A stretch of DNA of 64,000 nt, taken from NCBI GenBank assembly GCA_030323885.1, contig CM059186.1, positions 165,413,417-165,477,416 of the forward strand, given 5' to 3'. The notes beneath the pieces were generated by a model. That model was not told where the DNA came from. It searched no databases and worked only from the letters and a program-made list of their open reading frames with translations. Within the stretch, counting starts at the first letter, position 1, and the number at the start of each line of letters is the position of its first letter. Positions 54,836-64,000 of the stretch are shown here, one piece after another. The position numbers and the translations under genes are program-made. This DNA is from Branchipolynoe longqiensis. Its lineage: Eukaryota > Annelida > Polychaeta > Phyllodocida > Polynoidae.

Positions 54836-54877
<42 letters not shown>
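54836..54877 (+). repeat. (TA)n(TG)n microsatellite
   Basis: TATATA run of about 22 bp passing into GTGTGTGT of about 19 bp. Confidence 0.95.
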
Positions 54878-54880
54878 AGA

Positions 54881-57111
54881 CCTCACCTGGATGTTTCTAA
54901 TCACCAATACAAGAGCGGGGGGCATACACTACATAATGTATCAATTTAGTAAGTATTATCAATTCACAAAGGTTACATGATTCGAATGGATACCATTTTG
55001 AAATAGGTCATTGTATTCCTACTACATGTAATAGGTTGCGTGCTATAACTATATTGCAATAATGTGATATATATACTGGTATAGACTGCTAGTAAGTAGT
55101 AGTGCATGTTCCATAGGAATCCGCACTTACAGGAACTGTATTAGCCAAAGACTAAGGGTGTGTGTTGTTGAGCGTTGCAACGGGATCCGTTTTTCATAAA
55201 TAGTGAAAGGGCTTCACTTTATGTAAGTCAGATTCAAATATAAAATTAAAAAATCCGGACGACATCAATTTCATGTTCGCTTATTTTCAAGACGCTTTGT
55301 ATCTATTCAATAGAAAAGCTCCCAGTGAACAACATGCTGAATGTAATTGCGCGTAGTTACTTGTATTTATCTTGTTCTTTAGAAGTATTTAAGTGTTAAC
55401 GCCCAGTAGCTCTAAAATCCACTTGCCTGAAAGTTTTAATTAAATATATATGAATGTATTTTAACTTAGTTTCTCAATACAGATAGAATCAACGAACAAA
55501 TCATTACGGCTTGTAACTAGGTGAAATTTATTTTCCTGTATATTTTGTTGTTATGTAAAGCGCCTGAGAACGGCTTGCTGGATCGGGCGCTATATAAATG
55601 TTTTATTTATTTTATATTTTATACTTACAACGCAGTAATACATTCTTCTTATTAGTAGGTTTAAGGCAAAACACGAATTCAATAAAACAGCATGTTATTT
55701 ATAACCAATCCATGACAAAAGGACTGGCTCTTCTCAGATATCCAAATGTACTGACATAAAAGAATTGACTGTCGATGCACCGACTCCAAAAGAGCGACAG
55801 AAAACAACAAATCACAGAGGCTTACATTACAAAGCAATTTCTTGTTTGGAAAATACAGAACCTCTAGGGTTTATTTAATTCACAAATGCATCCGTAGCTT
55901 ACAGTGATATCTGCTTTGAAGGTCTTCATAACGCACATGGTGAATATTGAATATTGTGATTGCAAAGTCGGATAGTTTAATCTCATCACTTCTAATTATG
56001 CAAATATCTTGGAGCCTTAATCTAGCCCTTGACTCAGGCTTCGTGGGTGGATGACTTGACAAATGTGTTTGCCTACTCTTACAGTTTCTACTTGATGTAA
56101 TCAGAGGCTGATAGTTCAGACTGTGCTGCTCCGCTCCCACATGTCTAGACCAGAGAGAAATTAGAGACTTCTACGCCTTCGTTCTTTTTCTCCATTTGTG
56201 AATATTGCATTAATTATCACTGAAGGTGGGAAAGCCTTTGCCTTACCCACGTCACTACTTTGGAAAGGAGCTCCTTCTATGGCTACAAGATATTATATTT
56301 TCTTCACTCTATTTTCACCTGTAAATATATATTTACCGTGAGATGTTATTCTATATTCAACTTCATATTATATATATATATAATATATATAATATATATA
56401 ATATATATATATTTATATATGTTTATTATGCAACTGTCATACTTCTGTAATTCGGTATAGTACAGGTCCTGCAAATATGGATGGAAATTGAATAGAACAT
56501 TTTCAAGAGCAGGACCCATTTTAAGGTGATGTACAATAAAACTGTAATATGGCATATTTCAAACTTGATAACAAAATAGTTTCAGAATAGAGAAATTGCA
56601 TTTAGTAGAAAGATGTTGCATAAACAGGTGAGCTTTGAGGACAACGCTAATTCTTTTAAAGATACACTAATTGTCTTACCTCCTCTGTACACGTATTCTC
56701 TAAACTGGGACTTGCCACACAGTGGTCATAAGATATTAATTTGAATCTTGACAAAGGGACTGATTAATAATATCTAACTGGATGATCTTAGAATTTAGGA
56801 TGATTGTATGAGGGACAGAATATCTTAGAGATATCATAATACTTTATGATTGATAACTTGTTATGCAGTCAGTAAAATATTGAACTACACAAACACACAT
56901 ATATCTTATATGTATATATAGCATCAAGGGCGTTTGATGTATGGAACTCCCAACATCTCCCGACCAGCCACTGCAGGGATAAATAGTTTTGCGCCTGTCT
57001 GGACATGTTCTTGCCGGTGTGAAACCTCTATTTGCTCCCCGAGAGAGTACCACTGGTAACTTGCAAAAGCAAGCAGCACTTCAACACTTTTGCAGGCAGC
57101 TTTCATGAAAT
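54881..57111. other. Unassigned AT-rich sequence with a LINE-like tail
   Basis: 55555-55620 (GTAAAGCGCCTGAGAACGGC ... GGGCGCTATATAAATG, then TTTATTTATTTTA) is a palindromic tail type I know from many animal non-LTR elements. 56369-56412 is a (TATA)n-rich block. No host gene recognised; frames are short and unbiased only by chance. Confidence 0.45.
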
Positions 57112-57190
57112 GTAAAATGGAGAGCGGCAGTCAAGTAATGAAAGCAGTCTTTGTTGCATCGCGACCGACAGCATGATGATGATGATATAT
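57112..57190 (+). mobile_element. LINE 3' tail, second copy of the 31065 family
   Basis: AAATGGAGAGCGGCAGTCAA, GTAATGAAAGCAGTCTTTGT and GCATCGCGACCGACAGCATG followed by (ATG)n closely match 31281-31353. Only the last few codons and the untranslated tail remain. Confidence 0.85.
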
Positions 57191-57198
57191 TAACTATG

Positions 57199-57515
57199 AT
57201 GAGACGGGGTGGCCGAATGAGTAGAGTGTCTGTGTCCTGTTTTGGGAGATCGGGAGATCCGAACCCATGAGTTCGTGGGTTCGAACCCTGGTCGAGTCAA
57301 ACCGATGACTTAAAAATTGATACTTGTCCCTTCCTAGCCTGGGGCTCGGAATTATTAGGATAGGGCAAGGACTGGTTGGCTCAGTGTCAGGATAATGGGC
57401 CTGGTGTCCCAGTGGATCATCGCTATACAGTCGCCATGAGTGCGCACTGTCACAAGTCCGTATCCGTCCTGATATGACCTTAGATGTTACTAGGACGTAA
57501 AACAACAACAAACAA
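57199..57515 (+). mobile_element. SINE-1 copy, B-box region duplicated
   Basis: GAGACGGGGTGGCCGAATGA head. GATCCGAACCCATGAG precedes the true B box GTGGGTTCGAACCCTGG. A body deletion removes ACTGAGTGGGATATCAGGTC. Complete tail GACGTAAAACAACAACAAAC. It inserted only 9 bp after the LINE tail at 57190. Confidence 0.88.
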
Positions 57516-60426
57516 ATGTTAACTATGCTTACTGCGGTGATACAAGAGGTTACCTTAACTATAACCATAAAGTGTTTCCCCTGGTGTTAATCTACATGCA
57601 ATGTATCCACGTGTTTCAGTACTTGTATGTTCCACAAAAGAATCCAGTTCTGGAGCTGACCCCTTGGAAAGAATTTAAATATAATTCGAATTAGTTCACC
57701 GAGTTGCATTCAGGTGCTGCTTCTTCGCAGCCCTGATTGATACCACATTTCCCGAGAAGCTGGGCGTGTCCTTCAGCACTGAAGAGAGCCTCTTGAAATG
57801 GATTAAAAGTCCACTGGCAAATCTATCTATCTGGAGCCGATGCCATGTTGGTGTAACTGTACAACAGTGACAGTTATGTGTATACATGTAACACTTATGG
57901 CCGGAAGACCAGTGCTACAGCATTGACAACAAATATATGAATACAATTAATTTACAAAAAAACAAACTTCTGCTTTTTCAGAGATATATGGGTGTATAAT
58001 TTTGCTGTGATGGTGTGCAGATTATATTGGGGATGGTAGGGGTAGGGTAGGGAGGGGTAGTGATATGCCTGGATGTGATAGGAGATTATGGGAAGAGCCA
58101 GCTATTCACCCTCTGGAGGAAGGTTCCCGGGTGCCAGCCAATAATGGAAGCACTATTTATTCCAGCTACTCCCATCGCACTGTCTCCAGGACTGTCTCCA
58201 GGATAGGGCTGCTAAACAACCCTATAATAATGTCTGGAGTTACAGCTGAATAGGCCAGGTGGCAGCACCAGGCAAGGCAGAGGGCCTGCCCATTCACTTG
58301 AGTTGTTGAGTGTCAATAGTTGTGAAGTGTCATTTAAGGTCCAAAGCAGAGACACAGTTCAAGGATAACCAGCTTACGGATAATTATACTCGTATAATGC
58401 TTAGACAGCACATATACACATATAAATTTGCACTCTAATGTGCTAAATATACTGGTTCAAATGCTTATTTATCATAGCCCGCTACTTTTAGCCACGGCTA
58501 TGATCACTAGCTAGAGTTACACACCAACTTTGGTGTTTCGGAAGTGACGTATTACAGTAGTGTAGCATGGCTGGTTTCCGGCGGGAGTGGTGGAGATACT
58601 GAATCAGAATAATTTCGTCTGGGTGGTTCTCGTCACCAGACATACGTGACTACTTATATGACACATATAGCCATAAAGGTGTTCTCTGGTACCTCCCCCC
58701 ACCCCCTGCGCCCATCCACCCACCACCACCCCCGTTGGCAGTTTTAAACGGCGCTAACGCCTATGTGGGTGGTTCGGGATACATTTCAATGGCATAAAAG
58801 AGCCACGTCACGTGTGAGAATTCTCACACCTGAGTCGCCAATCCTCATATACTGTTCAATAAAGGTGTGTGTGGGGATGGGGAGAGGGGGGGGGGCAAGG
58901 ATGGGACTAGCTGCTTTAGCCATCGCTGGAATCTGTGGTTGTGTAGGCAGGTTATAATGAAATCAATACAGGCAAGAAGAGAAATGAAGAGTATAAAGAG
59001 TGAAAGTAGAGAGCCAAGCCCTCAGGTTTATTATTTATAGTGGTACATGGATCTGGTATGGCACACCACCTGACCTTATTCTCCAATGAGAATCAAACAT
59101 CTCAAGCTCCACCAATGAACATCAAGCATTCTTTGGTTCCCATGACTACAGTGCTCTGCCCACCACCACCATGCGGCATGGCTGCCTGGCCACCACCTGC
59201 CCTGAGCTGAATGTGTGGCGATCCGTGACTAACAGAGGGGGGAGGGGGTAGTGAGTAGTTTAACATAGCAGTGAATATATGGAGACTGCTTCCTAACAGG
59301 TAGTTTACCTTTTATAGTGGTTACAGCACATGTTTGGACCGTCCTACTCATCTCATCTCTTCATTAGGACTGGCCTACCCAGCTACTATATAAGGAGCGT
59401 AGTCACACACTCTCGGCACTCTACTCCCAGACATCGAGGCGTCAACATCTCAAAGTCAGTTAGGCATGAAACCTGATCTGGCTAGTTACAGCTTATGGGA
59501 TGGATTCAACTTGCTGAGCTTCTATAGTATTGACCAATGGCTGTGAGGAGGATTGGTGACTGTGGTGTCTGCCTTTTCCCACATCACTGCTGCTTAGCCT
59601 GACATGTACATCCATCATCAACTGAGACTCTATACCTGTATGGTTGGCGACGGCTCACAGACAATGGATCATCTATATCTATCAACTCCTCAAGGCAACT
59701 GAGACATACACGAAGCACCAAGAGGACTGAGTGTATCTATCATCCATCTGGACTACACAGACAGTTGTGAGTGTAATATCATAACTGTACACTTTGTAAT
59801 TGAGAATATATGTTATAAGTACATATTTGTGTATTGTTACTTGTCTTCTTTACTAAGAATAGAAGATGTTCCAAATTCTCTTTTCTCCTCTCTATATTAG
59901 CTAGTGCAAGGGGGAAGATTAGGCATTAGTTATTATACGTGACAGTAGAGTTCCAAGTGCCCCTTACACACTATCTCCTAGTGCCTCTTTCACACTATCT
60001 GACTAACACACAATGACTATTGACCATGAGTAAAGTATCACCAGCAACTGCACAAATACAATTACGCACCTGGCTCTATTGACCTTTTTTTTAGTAGAAT
60101 AGACCATTTGCATTCCCCCACCAATGCGTTTTATCAGAATATTTGACAAAATGCATGTTATAGTAGTTTTTATGCAAGTATGTAAGTGTCCATTCCCTTG
60201 CAGTTCCATTGTATGGACACAAATATTGGCGAGATGGCGTGGCAGAAATCAGAGAGGAGAGAGGACACCTTAATACCTATACAACAGTGCGGACTAATAG
60301 ACTGAGGGTGATCAAGGGATGGAGGGTTGTGTGGGGAGAGTGGGGTGCTATGGTGACAGAGGAGGTGAGGGTGGGTGTCAGTTGGTGGGTAGGCACATAC
60401 ATAACCTACATGCATCTAGGTGCCGA
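57516..60426. other. Unassigned; possible solo LTR around 59212-59936
   Basis: No gene recognised over 2.9 kb. Around 59383 CTACTATATAAGGAGCG is a good TATA-box candidate. A segment from TGTGGCGATCCGTGACTAAC (59212) to TTATTATACGTGACA (59936) has TG...CA ends, as an LTR would. No primer-binding site, polypurine tract, second LTR or convincing target duplication was found, so this is weak. Confidence 0.3.
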
Positions 60427-61103
60427 AGAGAGAGAGGGGGGGGGGAGACAGGGAGACAGGGAGAGCGGGAGGAGAGGGGGGGAGAGGGGAGAGAGAGGGG
60501 AGAGAGGGAGACGAGAGCGAGAGGGGGAGAGAGGGGGAGAGAGCGAGAGAGGGAGAGAGGGAGGGAGGGGAGAGAGGGAGAGGGGGAGACAGGGAGACAG
60601 GGAGACAGGGAAGAGAGGGAGAAAGGGGGATGAGGGAGAGCGGGAGAGGGGGAGAGAGGAGAGAGGGAGAGAGGGAGAGGAGAGGGAGAGAGGGAGAGGA
60701 GAGGGAGAAAGGGAGAGGGACAGGGAGAGGGGAGAGAGGGAGAGAGGGACAGGGGGAGAGAGGGAGGAGAGGGGAGAGAGGGCGAGATGGAGGAGAGGGA
60801 GAGAGGGGATGGGGGAGGGGGCGAGAGAGGGAGAGAGAGGGACAGAAGGGAGCGAGGAGCGAGAGAGCGAGAGAGTGAGAGAGGGAGGGAGGGAGACAGG
60901 GAGAGGGGGAGACAGGGAGACAGGGAGAGAGGGAGAAAGGGGGAGAGGGAGAGCGGGAGAGGGGGAGAGAGGGAGAGAGGGAGAGAGGGAGAGAGAGGGA
61001 GAGGGAGAGAGGGAGAGAGGGAGAGAGGGAGAGGGGGAGAGAGGGAGAGAGGGACAGAGGGAGCGAGAGCGAGAGAGCGAGAGAGTGAGAGAGAGGGGGG
61101 AGG
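60427..61103 (+). repeat. Purine tract (GGGAGA)n-like, 677 bp
   Basis: Almost uninterrupted G/A with scattered C (GACAGGGAG, GCGAGAG). Built from six- and eight-base words. A second block from about 60880 repeats the order of the first, suggesting an internal duplication. Arg/Glu/Gly-rich frames of up to 320 codons are artefacts. It ends 11 bp before an M1 terminus. Confidence 0.93.
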
Positions 61104-61114
61104 TGGATTTACAC

Positions 61115-61469
61115 TTAAAGTTGCATATTCCGATGGTTTTTAGACTCTCTTTGTTAATCTTTTTGAGATAAATATATTAGGTTGATTGTTATAAACCACC
61201 TTCCTTTACCTTGAGGAAATAACTTTTATTTTACTTGGCTAACTTTTGAGATATTTGAAATGAAAACATGGACAATTAATTTTGGCGAGATGCCAAAACT
61301 CAGACATCATAGGCTTCGGCAGCAACAGGTTCTATTAACAGTATCTGCTCTGTGGTAGCATAGATCCTTCATTAGTGCACCGGTATCTAAGTTAGATGTG
61401 TAGGAACTAATCTAGATAATTGGTTTGGTTTCGGAAATTTGATGCTTTCATCGGAGTATACAACTTTAA
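61115..61469. mobile_element. MITE family M1, near-complete copy (355 bp)
   Basis: Left TTAAAGTTGCATATTCCGAT, right ATCGGAGTATACAACTTTAA. Both outer TTAA motifs are intact. Orientation is opposite to the copies at 2372 and 32005. Confidence 0.83.
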
Positions 61470-61584
61470 TGGTGACGTAACAGACATTGCCAGCAACCAG
61501 CAACATCAGCCAGCGTTATTTCAGACCACACCACAGGTCAAGCCGCATCGATCATGTGACTGGATGTCGGCCACAAATAACAAC

Positions 61585-61912
61585 CCAGACAAGACGGGAT
61601 GGCCAAATGAGTTGAGCGTCCGTCTCTCGTTTTGGTAGATCATGGGATTTGAACCCACGGCATGAAAATTTATACTTGACCCTTCCTAGACATGCACTCG
61701 GCATTATTAGGATAGGGCAAGGACTGGTTAGCTCAGTGTCAGGATAATGTGACTGAGTCGGATATCAGGTCATGGTGCTGGCAACCTGGTCTCCAAGTGG
61801 GGCAACACTATAAAGTCACCATAAGTGTGCATTGTCACAAATCGGTAGGCACCCTGATATGACCTTAGATGTTGCCACGACGTAAAACTCCAAAAACCAA
61901 CCAACCTAACAT
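61585..61912 (+). mobile_element. SINE-1 copy, full length
   Basis: CAGACAAGACGGGATGGCCA head, B-box-like GGGATTTGAACCCACGG, full body including GTGACTGAGTCGGATATCAG, and tail CGTAAAACTCCAAAAACCAA. Confidence 0.88.
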
Positions 61913-62580
61913 CCGGTTCTGATGACTATCATGGACTCTGGGTCAGAGGTGATGAGTGTATATCACGGCACTCCGAGCATGCAGGGCCTGCAGGGACATA
62001 ATTGGCTTTTTCTCGCTGACGACTGCAGCGCCACTGCGCGACTGTTTAACGAACCTGAGCTAAGACTCATTTTCTTGCCGCATCTTCAGGGTCTGGCGAG
62101 GCGGACTTAATGAATTCCTAGCCTCAAATTGAAGGATTAATTTCAGCTGTGTTTAAGTCGCGCCCGAGGGTGGCTGCGGGCCGGTGCGGTAGGATGTCGG
62201 CGGTTCCCCCGGGGGGCGGGGGGGGGGGGAGCCGGGGGAATTAGGCGGCGTGTATTGTATGACGGGCGGCGCGTGCCCGAGTCGGGGATTGGGGAGCCGG
62301 AGAGATCAAGGAATATCGAATGGATCACGTCGATAGCTTATTTCCCGAAGGAGGGCGGGAAGGAGTTTGGCTTTGGCTCACCATGCCCCGGGACTGATTA
62401 TTGCTATTTTAATGAAGAGCCTTATATTGTTAGTGACTGTGGATTGTTGTTGTATTTGTTGTGTGTGTATTTATGTGTGCATGCGCATGTCACAGTTTCT
62501 AAGGTGACTCAATCTGTCAATATCACCAAAGCATTTCCTTATTCGGGATAATCTTTCCAAGACTGGATACGTGCTGGGGT
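61913..62580. other. Unassigned; GC-rich with G runs
   Basis: 62208-62236 contains G-runs in a GC-rich block. Nothing recognised on either side. No CpG-island promoter can be argued from this alone. Confidence 0.4.
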
Positions 62581-62878
62581 ACCGGACGCGATGACCGAAT
62601 CGGTAGAGCGCAGGCTTCCCAGGCGGAAGGTTGAGAGTTAGAATCCCATCCGAGTCAACTCAATTACTTATAATTGAGACTTATCACTACCTAGCCTGGC
62701 ACTCGCATTAATAGGATAGGACAAGGGATGGTTTGCACAGTGCCAGGATAATGTGACTATGTGGGATATTGGGTCATGGTGCCGGTGGACTGGTCTCTCA
62801 GGGGGGGGGGCAGCACTATAAAGTTGGCATGAGTGTGCACTGTCAGAATTCGGGACTCGTCCTTAAATGACATTATAT
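62581..62878 (+). mobile_element. SINE-1 copy, left half of an inverted pair
   Basis: CCGGACGCGATGACCGAATC head, full body with a G run at 62800-62810, and a tail ending near TTAAATGACATTATATGTC, where the antisense partner begins. Confidence 0.86.
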
Positions 62879-63076
62879 GTCACATTATCCTGACCCTAGC
62901 CAACCAGTCCTTACCCTATCCTAATAATGCCGCCCGCCTGGCTAGGAAGCGACAAGTATCCATTTTTAAGTCATTGGTTTGACTCGACCAGGGTTTGAAC
63001 CCGTGGGTTCGAATCCAACGATCTACGAAAACGGCAGACGGACGCTCAACCCATTCTGCGAACCCGTCTGGTCATA
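62879..63076 (-). mobile_element. SINE-1 partial copy, right half of an inverted pair
   Basis: Antisense body and head only: CACATTATCCTGACCCTAGC, CAAGTATCCATTTTTAAGTC, two B-box-like complements (GGGTTTGAACCC and GGGTTCGAATCC) and head end GAACCCGTCTGG. It lacks its own tail. Confidence 0.85.
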
Positions 63077-63107
63077 TATGTCAGGTTGATATTCCCAATG
63101 ACTCTCC

Positions 63108-63614
63108 TTAAAGTTGCATGGTCCGATGAAATATATTTTTTTCAAAACCAAGACACTTATCAAGATTGTATTATATATATCCAACTTAGATACTGGTGCA
63201 TTAGCTAAGGATTTGTGAGAGCACATACAGTATAATCAGTGAATTTATTACCCCATCCCCTTGGATACTTACTTTGCCACAGCCATAAAAGGAAGAACAC
63301 CGTTAACCAATTAGGTCAATCTCGTGGCCTCATTAGCCATGAGTCGAAAATACCAGGATACCAGGCTACATTTGAATTAGATCATCCTACATCATGTGGT
63401 CATTGCGAGACGTCAATACACATCATAGCTAGAGCACCTTTGGAAAGCTTGTCAAAAGTATTTTGCATTCTTTCAGCTCAAATTGCTTCAAAATTAGACA
63501 TTCTTCATCAAAATTACTCAGGACTAATAATTAGTAGGTTATAACTATCAATTTTATATATTTATTTATAAAATAAAACAAAAATTCAAACGCCATCGGA
63601 CCATGCAACTTTAA
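63108..63614. mobile_element. MITE family M1, long variant (507 bp)
   Basis: Left TTAAAGTTGCATGGTCCGAT, right ATCGGACCATGCAACTTTAA, perfect over 20 bp including a compensating change at both ends. About 150 bp of extra sequence lies in the middle (63250-63400). Confidence 0.82.
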
Positions 63615-64000
63615 ATAATCATTTTAGATGCCCTCACCACAGCGATGCTTAGTTCTAATTTGCAAAGTGAACATGTTGCTAGTTACACTCTTAATAAAAC
63701 CGATTTGAGAGAAATAATAAGAACCGGAGAGCAATTTCCAAACACACCCTCCATAGATGAACTGAGTGAGTCATCCACCTAGCGGCGCAAACCGGAATTA
63801 TATCAACAACCGGATTCAACGCTAGGAAATAACCAGTGTTCAGCAACATTTATGGAATTATTGACCACCAATATCGATTCCCCAGTAACGTGAATCCGGT
63901 GTCTTTCCCGAAAAGTTAATAAGTCACCCAACAGATGCCAAAGGCCCATTCCTTAAAATATATATAAACTTTTTGTAAACCTTTTTATTTATCTGAATGA
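63615..64000. other. Unassigned right edge
   Basis: No repeat or gene recognised. Confidence 0.4.

Noticed and set aside
60209..61171. 320-codon Arg/Glu/Gly-rich frame on the plus strand
   Set aside because: Translation of a GA-rich simple tract. The frame runs into M1 MITE sequence at its end and other frames are also open.

Overview
This window looks like intergenic DNA from a repeat-rich animal genome, most probably a marine mollusc. No bacterial, phage or plasmid features are present, and I could not identify a single intact host gene, host exon series, true tRNA or rRNA. The case for a mollusc rests on SINE-2 (6076-6407 and 7001-7167). It has a GTAGCTCAG-type tRNA head, a body reading roughly 'pause at ATATAAAAGACCCC, then GGTTTCCTC', and a CAATAGCC...GTCGTTAAA tail, a combination I associate with molluscan genomes. 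That attribution comes from memory and was not searched.

The window is a palimpsest of short mobile elements. The commonest is a tRNA-derived SINE of about 320 bp (SINE-1), with more than 20 full or partial copies on both strands. It has a Ser/Leu-like head (A box like TGGCCGAATGAG, B box like GGTTCGAACCC), a long conserved body and a tail ending GTAAAACTCCAACAA. Two further tRNA-headed families occur (SINE-2, SINE-3). One jockey-like LINE lies on the minus strand at 11694-15451: a zinc-knuckle ORF1, an endonuclease, and an ORF2 C-terminus, with the reverse transcriptase deleted. Its 3' end matches the SINE-1 tail, so it may belong to the LINE family that mobilises SINE-1. C-terminal scraps of at least three other non-LTR elements lie near 700-890, 31065-31340 (with a second tail at 57112-57190) and 54231-54488.

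DNA transposons are mainly non-autonomous. Family M1 (about 355 bp, TTAA-flanked, termini AGTTGCATAGTCCGATG) has about ten copies. Some are interrupted: one holds a 259-bp element flanked by TAA (29380-29638), and one holds a 1.04-kb 24-bp minisatellite (39331-40369). M2 elements (7588-8050, 21709-22180, 24893-25236) sit inside larger inverted repeats. A PIF/Harbinger relic at 23133-24578 still shows two correctly phased transposase exons but lacks the catalytic half. A 383-bp MITE at 25359-25741 has 70-bp terminal repeats with no mismatch.

The pattern I find most unusual is a set of seven TIR-bounded elements (3243, 8871, 22532, 26372, 29380, 40652 and 52612) whose interiors are written in short reiterated 'words' that differ from element to element. 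Several of them share the same terminal motif (about GTCACACTACG). The rest is tandem DNA: a 71-bp array at the left edge, a 150-bp satellite (36491-37185), a 28-bp minisatellite (51016-51578), two- to three-copy tandem duplications, and long purine/pyrimidine tracts. Long apparent reading frames over the tandem and purine/pyrimidine arrays are low-complexity artefacts and are not annotated as genes.
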